This document shows positions 1-12,937 of a DNA stretch of 64,000 nt, one piece after another; positions within the stretch are counted from its first letter, which is position 1, and the number at the start of each line of letters is the position of its first letter. The position numbers were made by a program, and so were the translations under genes. The stretch comes from Oncomelania hupensis (Eukaryota > Mollusca > Gastropoda > Littorinimorpha > Pomatiopsidae). The notes beneath the pieces were generated by a model. The model was given only the letters and a program-made list of their open reading frames with translations, made no database searches and was not told where the DNA came from. Where the stretch lies: contig CM072514.1 in NCBI GenBank assembly GCA_036898135.1, forward strand, positions 12,782,215 through 12,846,214. Direction: 5' to 3'.

Positions 1-346
1 ATTTGGCTTAAAGTGTGGAAACCGATACTTTCGTTTCTCGTTTCTTGTTGTGCTGGTGTTGAGCTAACCAGATCATTGATAGAAAACATTGATGAGTGGA
101 ATCTGTCGTTGTGCAAAGTTTGAAGTAAATTGATTGATGCAGCATTTTAAAAGATATAACACACACACCTACATATTCCGTCACAAAGTTACCCAATAAT
201 AAGTATAGAATATATTGTCTGAATGAGATTGCACTATGATCCAATACTCTCCGCCTGCATTTTAATCCAATGCAATCTAATTTCCACTTGCAAAGCAAAC
301 AATTCCCTGCCAGGAGGACAAGCCCAATTGTTCCATAACCACCCAC
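1..346. other. Intron after exon 22; nothing recognised
   Basis: No repeat or coding exon recognised. A minus-frame stretch DSTHQCFLS near 75-105 superficially echoes exon 14, but it has no splice context. Confidence 0.4.
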
Positions 347-447
347 CTGTTCTGTCCAAGTCAGGCATTGTGAAGTCTGGCCTTTTCAATGGCAGACGGC
401 AGGGAATCAGCAGATCTTCCTCATTCCTGGGCAAGGCTATTTCAAAC
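347..447 (-). CDS. LRRK2: LRRK2-like exon 22 (last in window): COR
   Basis: 101 nt, acceptor TGTTTGTTGCAG, donor GTGGGT. Encodes [20 protein letters not shown] and [13 protein letters not shown]. Together with exon 21 it gives LLEKFEIALP, a strongly conserved COR motif. The rest of COR, kinase and C-terminal domains must lie left of the window. Confidence 0.9.
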
Positions 448-926
448 CTGCAACAAACAACACAATGTATGGTCCTCAAAATAAAATGGAGAGAGACTGT
501 TGAAGCCTTGAAGTAAAATAGCAAAATGATTGAGGTGGTAAAAAGGTTCAATGGAATCAAACTTGGCAGCGTGTTCCAGTGTTACACCCTTCCAAGAACA
601 ACTGACACATTGGGAAATATTGAAGATTTGTGTGGACTAGGTATATGCGGGAAAAGCAAAGCACCCTTTTTTCAATTTTGCCTGTTGTCAGTAATGAATT
701 AACTAACAGTTTGCTTGTGTTGGTTGTTTTCTGGGAGTCTTGTGAAAGCAGAATGAACGAGGAAATAGTAATATCTTAACCTTACATTGTTAATAATGAT
801 TCATAATTATATTGAATGGTCTTCAACAATGGTATAATAATAATATCGATAATGATAATGATGATGATGATGATGACGATGATGATGATGAATGGTATAA
901 TAACAATATCGATAATGATGATGATA

Positions 927-977
<51 letters not shown>

Positions 978-3174
978 CTGATGTAAACTTACTTCTCCAG
1001 CAGATGGAGGTATTGTGGGATGAGGGTTGAGGGAAAGACGAAGTTGGATGTGCTGTCAATAGGCTTCCCAGTGAACAGCATGTATGCAGACCCACGCTTC
1101 ATGATCTGTAACAAAGTACATATAGCACTCATACCCAACTCAAAGGACTACATTACATTACATAATTGTTGCTTTAGGTCCAGCGGACTCTTCCGAGCCA
1201 AATCAGGACCGGACAACCCCCAATCCGCATAAAAGATATGCTGAAACAACCCTAGTGGGAAAACTGAATGCCCTCCACCAGCCAGTCACTTTACAATAAA
1301 GACATCCCACGCAGCGGACGGCTGAGGCTTCACCCCAACTTATCGAACCCCCGTTTACAAAAACAAAATAGAATACAAACATCATTATAAATTATCAACA
1401 AAACATATACATATAAAATGCCTACATTGCTAAATAATAACATCAAAGGAAGCCCTAGAGACCACCTGGCAGAAAGCGTCCAATATTCCCAAGCTGATCC
1501 AACAGACCTCAAACACAAACAAGGAGTCTTGTCCCGGAAGAGTTTTCAAGAAAAAAGGTAGGAGACTGGTCTAGCGAAGAAGAAGATAGTATAGCAGATT
1601 GATAGAACAGAGCAGAAATGAGAAAGAGCAAATGAGAAAGACAGCGACAGTGGGAATTTAAAGCACTAAATTTCCAGAAAGTGGGGATACTATTTATACT
1701 GAAACCCCCGGCACCCCAACGGGGGTATTCAAAGGACTGCCCAAGGACTACTCACAGTCATGTTGAAGGCTTCACACTGTGGACATGCAAAGGACCACTG
1801 AGCCCAACCTCAATGAAATCCATCAATCAAGGCTCTGTGTGTGGCGTTTATATTCACCTTGTTGCGTATTCACATAAACAGCCACAGTTTACAACTGACA
1901 TTACCCTTTAAGTTTAACTCTGTCACGCCTGCCCACTTACTAAGCGTGCAATACTATAGGAAATACTTTTGCAGACAAAAAACTCATTTTTTCTACTAAT
2001 CAGTTAGCTCCATTGGATAGTTTTATTGTTAGCAGAGTTGTCAAAGTATTCTATTTGTCAGAAAATTACTGCAAAAGGCATCATCTGAACACAGTCAGTA
2101 GACTTTGCATTATCAAAAAAAAAGTTTAGGTAACGTTATCCGACCATACAGTGGTATAACTCACCTAATCTCGGTTGATGCTCTCTGGCTCTTTAACAGC
2201 TTGCTCTATGATAAGGCGAAACCAACAACACCGCAACTATGACATCAACAACAGATAATATAAAAATACTGTCAAGCAACTGACCCCATCTCTGTTGATA
2301 AAGGGGTTGATTTGAGGCACAGTGACCACCTGGGCCATCATGCGACACAGCCAGCCTGGGTTGATGAAGTAGAAGTCTCTCATCTGTAGTGTTGTTTCAT
2401 CATAGTGCAGCAGCACCCCACTCTCATGGAGAAAGCTCACTGCCTGCACGGTTCATCATCATCACCATCATCATCATCACCATCATAATCATCATCGCCA
2501 TCATCATCATAATCATCATCATCACCATCATCATCGCCATCATCATCATAATCATCATTATCATCGCCACTATCATTATCCACCAATTGCACATAGCTAC
2601 GATCGAAAGAAAGTATACTCCAGGCACACGCTGCGCAGCAGGCCAAAGTATGTCCCTTGTCCCTTGAAGGGAGGTAAGCGAGGTTAGCAGCCTGCTCAGT
2701 TACGGTGTCGGTGAAAGACTACAAACGGAAAAGTAAGTTTCGTCTCCTCTAGGCGGCGAATTAGGTCACGCTGTATTTGTTTCTAGGTCAACTGTCTTTT
2801 ACGAACCGTTTGAGAATTTTTCGAACCGTTCATTGACGCCGGATAGTGTCCTCACTTGGTTTCATACAATTTAAGAATCCAAGAAGGCAAATGGGTTTTT
2901 TGGACGGAAAAAGCGCATTTTTGTAGATAAAAGGGTTAGGGCAAGGGCTAGGGAGAGATCTACAACTAACCCTTACCCGAACCCTTGTAGCAATATTCCG
3001 CTCTTTCCGTCACTTTTAAACAGTAGTGCGCTTCGCATCCGCGGCTAGCAGCGAGCCCAAAGTATACTTTGAAGGGATGGAGGGAATACTTTCACCTGCT
3101 GCTAGCGGGAGTTTTGGCGATACTTTCTACCGATTGCAGCAATGTGTATTACCTCCATTATCACCTTCATCACC

Positions 3175-3220
<46 letters not shown>

Positions 3221-6200
3221 CCATCATCATCATCTTCATCATCATCATTGTTGTCATCCTCCTCATCGTCATCACCATCAACTTCGTCACCGTCTTCATT
3301 ATCATCATCACCATCATCTACGTCCTTGTCATCCTCCTCCTCCTCATTACCATCATCTTCGTCACCATCATCACTACCATCATTTTTCTCTTTCTCATCC
3401 TTCTCATAAGGGACATAGCTGTAGCTGAGTTGACCAATATACAACGAAATTGGGAGGGGAGATAATCCTTGTGAAAGTTTGACACTAATGTAGCCAGCGC
3501 CACAGTATGGGGATGACTGCGGGTGAGTCAACCATCACAATCGTCATGTGGCAATCACTATCATTACGTGGCAAAAACAAAGTCAACTGTAAATGCTCAA
3601 ATATTATAGAGGTAAATAAAGTTCAGATTCAGATTCAGATTCAGAAAACTTTATTATCTCCAAGGATAAATTCTAACATGGATTTGCTGTCAGCAAAAGG
3701 TAATAAAATGTAACAATACTATAAACATGTAAACATGTACGTGTAATCACGCTTATGTACATGTATATTAACAAGAACATTTCCGACACATTGTAAAACT
3801 TAAAATACATATCACACTACATGTCCTTATTGCACTTCAACATAAATAAATAAAACACCTACCCACAAACACACACACCCACACACACACATCCACACAC
3901 ACACATCCACACACACATGGGGGTTAGACATTAGATTATAAAATTATAAACGTTATAAAGCATCTTTAAAAAAAATATACAATCATCAAACTCTGCGTAT
4001 CATTCTAGCACTGACAATCAAAAAATTTTAAAACTTATGCATTAGTTAACTAGATACATACTGAATAGTTGAAAAATTGCTGCAAATATTATAAAATTCA
4101 TCTCTAGTACTCCCATAAACCACTCGCACCCAACTCATTCAGTCAACACTTATTAAGAATTTGTACTGATTTGGGTACAAAACTGTTCTTAGCTCTAACT
4201 GTAGAAACATTTGGCACTCTGAAACGGCGACCAGAAGGAAGGAGCTGATAGTGCTGGGCTAGGATGTGAGTGGAGTATCTTACAATCATGCTCGCTTTCT
4301 TTCTTACTTGCCTTTCGTACAACACACACAAACTCTCCTGCTTTTCACCCACCACTTTCCCACACACCTTCACAATTCTATCCAACACATTCTTACTCCT
4401 CACACTGAGACCCCCAAACCAGCAAAGAAAACCAAAGGTCAGCATCGATTGGATAAAACATCTGTAAAAGTTACATAAAACAGACTTGTTGACTTTCAGA
4501 GAGCGCAATTTCTGGAGGCAATATATTCTTGACTGACATTTCTTATGGATGGAAGTAGTGTTGGAATCAAAGGTAAGCTTATTGTCAAGTATTGTTCCCA
4601 GATATTTGTATTCCGAGACTCTCTCCACCTTTTCTCCATCAATCACTAAGTCATGCACAGCAGATGGGTTTTTCCTAAAATCAATAATCAGTTCTTTAGT
4701 TTTCTTCACATTTATATTTAAAAAATTTTCTTTGCACCATGCAATAAACCTTTGCACTTCCTTTAGATAAACAGTTGCAGAGTTGGAGAGGTCTTGAAGG
4801 GCAGAGTCATCTGAGTACTTAATGAGAGGTGTATTTTCAGAGCCGGTGCAATCGTTGGTGTACAGAGTAAACAGAACAGGAGATAGTACAGTGCCCTGAG
4901 GGGAGCCAGTTGATGTAGTTCGAGTAGAGGAGAGAGCTCGCTGGAAGCAGACTGACTGAGATCTGTGAACTAGAAAGCTGACTATCCACAGGATAAGCCT
5001 GGGATTGACGTCAAGGGCCAGAAGTTTGAGCGCCATGAGATGAGGTTGTATCGTATTAAAAGCAGAAGAAAAATCGATAAAGAGAATCCTAACGAAAGAA
5101 CTAGGTTTATCCAGCTGTGTATAAGCGTTGTTGAGTAGAGTGAGTGTTGCGTCGTCAGTGGATCTGTCTTGCTTGTATGCGAACTGAAAAGGATCAAGAA
5201 ACTGTTGTGTTTGAGAGAGAAGTTTTTTCAAGACGATACGCTCAAAGCATTTCATGGCGATGCTGGTGAGTGCAACGGGCCTATAGTCATTCAACTCAAA
5301 TGGGCTTCTAGACTTTGGAACAGGACAGATAGTGGAATTTTTCCAGACTGAGGGGACAGCACATTGTTTCAATGATAAAGAAAACAAATGACTGAAAACA
5401 ACACATAACTGAGCAGAACATACTTTCAACAGTTTTCCACACAAGCCATCTGGACCCATTGCCTTACGGGGGTTTATTCTCTTGAAGTGGGACTCAACAA
5501 CACAATCCAGGATCTCAAAGTCACCGGAAGCATCTTCCTCCCCATTTCTCACCCTTTCCTGAAGATCAACCAAAACTTCAGACAAACTGTCACTCAAATC
5601 ATTGCGTTCAAAACGACAATAAAAATCATTCAGCTCGTTAGAGAAAGCTAACTTTTCATCTTCACTTTGCAGGCAACCACTGCTCTGAGGTTTATTCTGG
5701 CCTGATAAGGTTTTCAACCCCTTCCAAGCATCCCTTATGTTGCCTGACTGGAACTGACGTTCAACTTTCTCTTTATATTCTAACTTAGCTGCACGTATTT
5801 CCTCCCTTAATTTCCTCTGAACCCTCTTTCTTTCTTCCCTATCCCCAGTTTGAAATGCAATTTTCTTTTAATTAATAGTATTTTTCAGTGATCTCGAGAC
5901 CCAGGGCTTGTTGTTTGGATAGATTTTGACTTGTTTGGTTGGAATAATCATGTCTTCACAGAATTTAACATAGTCAGTGACCACATCAGCAGCCTGATTA
6001 ACATCATCAGAGGAATCAAGAAAAACATTCCAGTCTGTGCAATCGAAACAACCCTGCAATTGCTCAACATAATCATCCGACCATACTTTTACAGTTTTGG
6101 CAACGACAGACTCAGTTAGTATTTTAGGTTTATATGAAGGGATCAAATGTACAGAGTCGTGATCGGATAGTCCGATTTTAGGGAGCTGAAAAGATTTATA

Positions 6201-9200
6201 TGCATGGGGAATGTTGCCATAGCAACAGTCAAGTATAGCATCTTCCCGTGTGTTGACAGTGACAAACTGTTTGAATGAAGGGAGACACCTGCGCAAGTCA
6301 CAATGATTAAAATCGCCAAGAACAAAATTAGGGGCATCAGGCGAAATCAACTGCAGTGCACGAACAACATCTGCAATTTCTGTGCACGCACGTGAGCATG
6401 AAGCCTGGGTAGTAGGGTGTGTGTATATCACAGTTATAAATATCTGTCCAAATTCGCGTGGTAAGTATTTGGGTCGCAGTGACACAGCGAGCAAATCAAC
6501 ATCAGGTGTACACAGTTGCTTTCTTACTGTCACATTGGCTCGACTACAATACTTCTCGTTGACATACAAACACACACCTCCACCGTGATGTTTACCGCTG
6601 ACAGTAAAGTTGTACTGCATTGTACTGTATCATATTGTTTTGTATTGTGTTTTGTTGTATTGTGTTGCATTGTACTGTGTTGTGTTGCACTGTACTGTGT
6701 TGTGTTGCATTGCACTGTGTTGTGTTGTATTGTACTGTGTTGTGTTGCATTGTACTGTGTTGTGTTGAATTGTACTGTATTGTGTTGTACTGTATTGTGT
6801 TGACTGTATTGTGTTGCATTGTACTGTACTGTATCATAGTGTATTGGAGCATATTGTATTGTATTGTAATATATTATATTGTATGACAAAAAATGTCCTT
6901 GACCTGTTTGAGCTCATCCTCCTCTAGGTTGCCTTGTACTGTGTTGTGCTGCATTGTACTGTGTTGTGTTGTATTGTACTGTATTTTGTTGCATTGTACT
7001 GTGTCATGTTGCATTGTACTGTGTTGTGTTGTATTGTACTGTATTTTGTTGCATTGTACTGTGTTGTGTTGCATTGTACTGTGTCGTGTTGCATTGCACT
7101 TTGTTGTGTTGTATTGTACTCTATTTTGTTGCATTGTACTGTATTTTGTTGCATTGTACTGTGTTGTGTTGCATTGTACTGTGTTGTGTTGCATTGTATT
7201 GTATTGTGTTGCATTGTACTGTTTTGTGTTGCATTGTATTGTGTTGTGTTGCATTGTACTGTGTCGTGTTGCATTGTATTGTATTGTGTTGCACTGTACT
7301 GTTTTGTGTTGCATTGTACTGTGTTGTGTTGCATTGTATTGTGTTGCACTGTACTGTTTTGTGTTGCATTGTACTGTGTTGTGTTGCATTGTATTGTGTT
7401 GCATTGTACTGTGTTGTGTTGCATTGTATTGTATTGTGTTGCATTGTACTGTTTTGTGTTGCATTGTACTGTGTTGTGTTGCATTGTACTGTGTTGTGTT
7501 GCATTGTACTGTGTTGTGTTGCATTGTACTGTATTGTGTTGTACTGTATTGTGTTGACTGTATTGTGTTGCATTGTACTGTACTGTATCATAGTGTATTG
7601 GAGCATATTGTATTGTATTGTAATATATTATATTGTATGACAAAAAATGTCCTTGACCTGTTTGAGCTCATCCTCCTCTAGGTTCAGATTCTCTCTGCGC
7701 ACAATCTTCAGCAGTTGGCTGTGACGTAAGATAGGCAGACTCTTGTTCACCTTCCTCGCTTCTTCTGACAGCACCTCACCCAATTTCTGGCCAAAACAAT
7801 CAATCAGAATCAAACATATACCATACTTTATGGACTACAAGGAGAGACACCTTATAAGCTGCAAGCCCCCGAATGTAAATAAATATTGGGTTTTATGCAC
7901 ACATAAGGGACAGCCTATTACAAGATGCACAAGCAAATGACGTCCATGTTATAAGAGGCTCAGTCAGTGACCCAACAAAGCTGCGTGTGTCCATTAGTGA
8001 GCCACCACAAAAAGAAGCTAAATCTGTTTTCGTTCTTTCTCCCTCGTGGCCCAAAGTTCTAGAATTCTTTGCCACAGTATTTATGGACATTGCCTGCGCG
8101 CGTGTCTTAAGAGGCATCTACAGGTGCAACTGTTTGAACAATAGTTGCTGTCCCTCTTCCCCTGCCTCTCCTTGCTGTCCACCCACCCTGCTCCCTCCCC
8201 CACCCACCTTCCCCTTTGCTGGACTAAGGTGCATGAGTGGAAGTAGTTCTCCAATCACTAGCTTATGACTACTTGCTGGCATTCTAGCTTTTTGTAACAA
8301 TATTAGCTGACTGATCAATAAAGCGGATAATTTCAAGATGATCAATGGCACAGTTCTCTGCTAATACAGTGTATTGGGGTGGGGTATAAGTGATAAAGGT
8401 GTTCTCGTAACATTTAGTCGTTGGGGAGTAGGCATTTCCCTCTTTTCTCTAGGCCAGCTTAACGTGTCTCTCTCTTCTCCCTCCTTGCTTTACCTTTCTC
8501 GTTTCTCAACAAATCCAGGTACGCATTCCCAGCTGGATGGATAGGGATAGGTCATGCGCATGTTTCATTCTTTTGTGTCATTCGGTGGTTGCCTTTCAAG
8601 CATAATCACCCATCTAAGTATTAACCGGGCTTGACGTTGCTTCACCAAAGGTTTTCGTGCATGATCACAGCACTACGCTACTGCGCTACCCTTTACAAAA
8701 GCTGTGAATGTGAAATCTACAGACCACATAGCTGGCTGGAACAAGTTGACCCATGACAGGCTGGTTCCTCACTTTGTACCTGACAAACAAATAAATAAGA
8801 TACAATTTAGTTTTTAAACCATAAAAATTGTTTGACAAAAATTTGAGGAGAAAAAAAAACTGTTTTGTCTCTTCGCAGTTCCATTTGTACACATTTATTG
8901 TGATCCTATTACCCTTGTATTTGGAAAAAAAGTTGTCTCATTCTGTTAGAAATTCATCTTCAATTCAGTCACTTAGATCCTCTCTTAAAACATTATTTTC
9001 CTTCCACCAAAATGAAAATGCGTTAGAGAGATATTGGTTTTATTTTACATACTTTAACTGTTAACAGCTCCGCCACATTGCCACTATATACAAGTACCTC
9101 ATCAAAGAAGCTACAGCCAAACTTGTCCCTTCTACCATTCTCTCTCGTAGTGACTATTGTAACTCCCTACTTACTGGACTTCCAGCTTCTTCTATTTATC

Positions 9201-9881
9201 ATCTTCAATGCATTCAAAACAGCTTTGCCCGTCTTGTCCTCAAAAAGAAAAAGAAAGACACCACCCCTCTTTTGCAAAAACTCCACTGGGTACCCACTTC
9301 ACATAGGATCAAATGCAAGCTCAACGCTCTTATATACAGATGCCTCAACAAGCTTGCTCCTACCTATCTCTCTGATTCCATCTCACTCTTTCAACCTTCC
9401 TGACCATGCCGCTCCTCAAACAACAACCTCAAACCCAACATACCTCATACAAAACTTAAACCTGCAGGCCAGCGCTCCTATTCTTTTTCAAGCCCCCACC
9501 AACTGGAACTCCCTACCTCTCCCCTCTGTCAACAACAGTCTTTAGAAGGATTTAAATCTGGCCTCAAGACTTTTCTTTTTCTAAATAATCCTCAGACTAC
9601 AGTGCCCTGCTACACCACCTCCCATCCAACCCCCCAACCCACCCACCTGTAAGCTTAATTCAGAGCAGTTGGAAACTGCCATGTACATAATCATTATCTG
9701 AAACGTTTTCATGCTTATTTTTGAGTGCTGTGTCTCTCTGATTGTGTTGTTGACATGTCATCTTCATGTAATCTATGTGCAAGTGTATATCAGTGTGTTT
9801 GAATTGTTAATGCCAAAGAATAAGTATGAGAGCGCCCAGAGTGGCCTTGTGGTGAGATATGTGCGTGTTATAAGTTCTCGG

Positions 9882-9913
<32 letters not shown>

Positions 9914-10075
9914 TAGTTCACGAGTTTTCCTGATTATGTTTTATATTTAAAAGTTTGTATGTATTCATGTAAGTGCATAGAATTATGTTTAGATCAGCTG
10001 GAATAACAACAACAACAATAATAATAATAATAATAAATAATAATAATAATAACAACAATACCAATAATAATAATA

Positions 10076-10133
<58 letters not shown>

Positions 10134-12852
10134 AAACTCACTCGTCGATGATCTCAATGAGGCGCTTGCGAAGCTCTGTCAACTGTGCTGTCTCTTTGGT
10201 CAAGTCCACCACCGCTGAGCAGTTGATGTGTGGAAAACCTGAGCAACGGATGGACAATACTATGAAATGATCAAGGTTTTTTTGTTGCCAGTGGTTGACA
10301 AAAGAAGAAAGTTTGGGCCAACAGCCAAGTGAGGGTTGAATGTTCAATGCTTTCCCTGCTCTGTGGGATTTCCTTTTACAGCTACTAATTAGTCTTTTTT
10401 TGTTAAGGACTAGGACTCCCACATTAGGAGGCTACCTACATATGGCTCTAGTGGTGCAGCCTTGCAAGCTGGTTGACTTCAAGGTCCATTCCCAAAGCCA
10501 ACTGCCCTGAAAGCCCTTTCTTTTAAGAGAGAGTGACAAGACATTCTGCACTGTAATCAAACCTTAGCCCAGTTCCTGGGACACCAGTTGCCTCCACTGC
10601 TGTTCTGGTGGCCACAGACCAAAAAGCAAAACAAATGTACTACATTATAAAATGACAATAATAGTAATGATAATGATATTTTAATATAATACAATGATAA
10701 TGGTGTTGAAGATAATGATGATGATGGAGATGACAATTGTGATGATAGAGATGATGACAATGAATAGTAAAATGATGGTTGAGATAATATTCTTCTTCTG
10801 TCTGCGAAACATGGAACCTCACAGCAGACCTACAACGAAGAATACAAAGCATGGAGATGAGGTGCTACAGAAGACTTCTGGGCATTTCGTATATCCAGCA
10901 CATCACCAACAACCAAATCTGACAGACCATCACACAAGCCATTGGACAACACAATGACCTGCTCACAGTGATGAAGAAATGGAAACTCCGATGGTATGGC
11001 CACGTCAACAGAGCATCAGTCCTTGCAAAGACCGTCCTGCAAGGCACAGTGCAAAGAGGCAGAAGAAAAGAGAGACAGAAAAAGAGGTGGGAGGACAACA
11101 TTCAAGAATGGACTGGCTTAACACTGAGCGAAGCAATGTGGGTTGCTGAGGACAGAGAAAGATGGAGTACGCTGGTTAAACGATCATCTGTGGTGCCTCA
11201 ATGACTTTCGAGTTACGGGATAGGATTGAATAGGAAAAAATATTTATGAGCACGATGAAACATATTTGTTTACAACAGGCCATGTGCATATTTTTCAAAT
11301 AATGTCATATTTCGCGGGTGTAGAGGAAAACTATTCTAAGTGACATTTTTACCGAAATTGAGTTTTTCCCATGGTTTAAACAGTCATAGAGGGGGGCAAC
11401 TTCTGTCAAAATATCAGAACTGTAGCTTTAAAAATGACAGAGTTATAACCCTTGAAAAAAATATTCTATCTTTGTCTTCAGAAAATGTTTGGTGGAAAAG
11501 TATTATATATGGCAGTTAGAGTAGTTTTCCTCTCAAATATTTTCTAATATTATTAGAAAAGGAAGAAGACTATTCTAACTGTGTAAGTTAGAATAGATTT
11601 CCTCTCGAAATGTGTCTTTGAAAACGAAGTAAACTATTCTAACTACCTCTTAGAATACCTTTCCTCTCAAAATGGTTTCTTCAAAAATGAAAAAACTATT
11701 CTAAGAGTCAGTTAAAATACTTTTCCTCTCAAACATTTCTTCCAAAACCCCAAAAATATATTTTAAGTACCGCTTAGAATAATTTTCCTCCCAAACGTTT
11801 TTGATATGAGAACAAGGAAAGTGCCAGTTAGAATACTTTACATCTGAGTGGAGAGTGGATTTTTCCAGAAGCGTGCTCAATATTTTCAGGCATTTTAGTA
11901 TGAACACTCAGGGTGTACTTTCTGCTCTGTGTGGGTTTCTAACTTAACTATGTTGTGGCGATTCTACAATGGAAGCCCAAGACGATATTGATAAGGTGAG
12001 TTTACATTTTACACAGACGTGACTGTGTCGGTTTGAGTACATGATTGTGTGTGTATGCATGGGGATGGTGAGAAAGAAATGACAGAGACGACACACTATT
12101 TAGTATGCCACCAAAATGTCATTAGGCTAGCCTATGCCGTGATGCTAAAGAATAGTACTAGCAGCGTGTTGCTGTTTGCAAATAACCTAGATCTATCCTC
12201 TTAATTTTCTTTTTTTTTCCCTCTGTCTCACTCATTATTACTTTCTCCTTTCAACTACAACGACAAGCGTGTTGCTGTTTGCAAATAACCTAGATCTATG
12301 CTGCTTTATTTTCAGATGTTTGTTCGCTTGCTTGGTTCTTTCTTGCTTGCTTGTTGCTTTTGTTTGATGTCTGATGTCATCAGAAAAAAGCAACAAGCAA
12401 GCAAGAAAGAAAGAACCAAGCAGGCGAACAAACATCTGAAAATAAAGCAGCGTAGATCTAGGTTATTTGCAAACAGCAACACGCTGACATCAGACAAAAA
12501 CAACAAGCAAGCAAGAAAGAAAGAACCAAGCAAGCGAACAAACATCTGAAAATAAAGCAGCATAGATCTAGGTTATTTGCAAACAGCAACACGCTTGTCG
12601 TTGTAGTTGAAAGGAGAAAGTAATATTGAGTGAAACAGAGGGAAAGAAACAGAAAATTAAGAGGCTTTCGGCTTTTCAACTGCAATTTTCCTATTAACTG
12701 TTGCTTTTTTTAGAATACCTGTACAAAGAATACACACACACACACACGCATACACACGCACACACTAATAGACTGTTAGAAAAAGGATAGAAACGATGAT
12801 GACAGACACTGCGACAGATAAGCAAACACTGCACTTTGAAAAAGACTAAAAT

Positions 12853-12937
<85 letters not shown>

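Noticed and set aside
60..110. Minus-frame DSTHQCFLS resembling the Roc sequence of exon 14
   Set aside because: Only nine residues match, with no WDFAG context, and it lies after COR exons; treated as coincidence.
3026..3531. Poly-Ser, poly-His, poly-Asp and poly-Ile frames
   Set aside because: All are readings of one ATC microsatellite.
6530..7681. Many long frames rich in CVVLHCTVL or [10 protein letters not shown]
   Set aside because: A 20-bp G/T minisatellite read in all frames; no start, homology or splice support.
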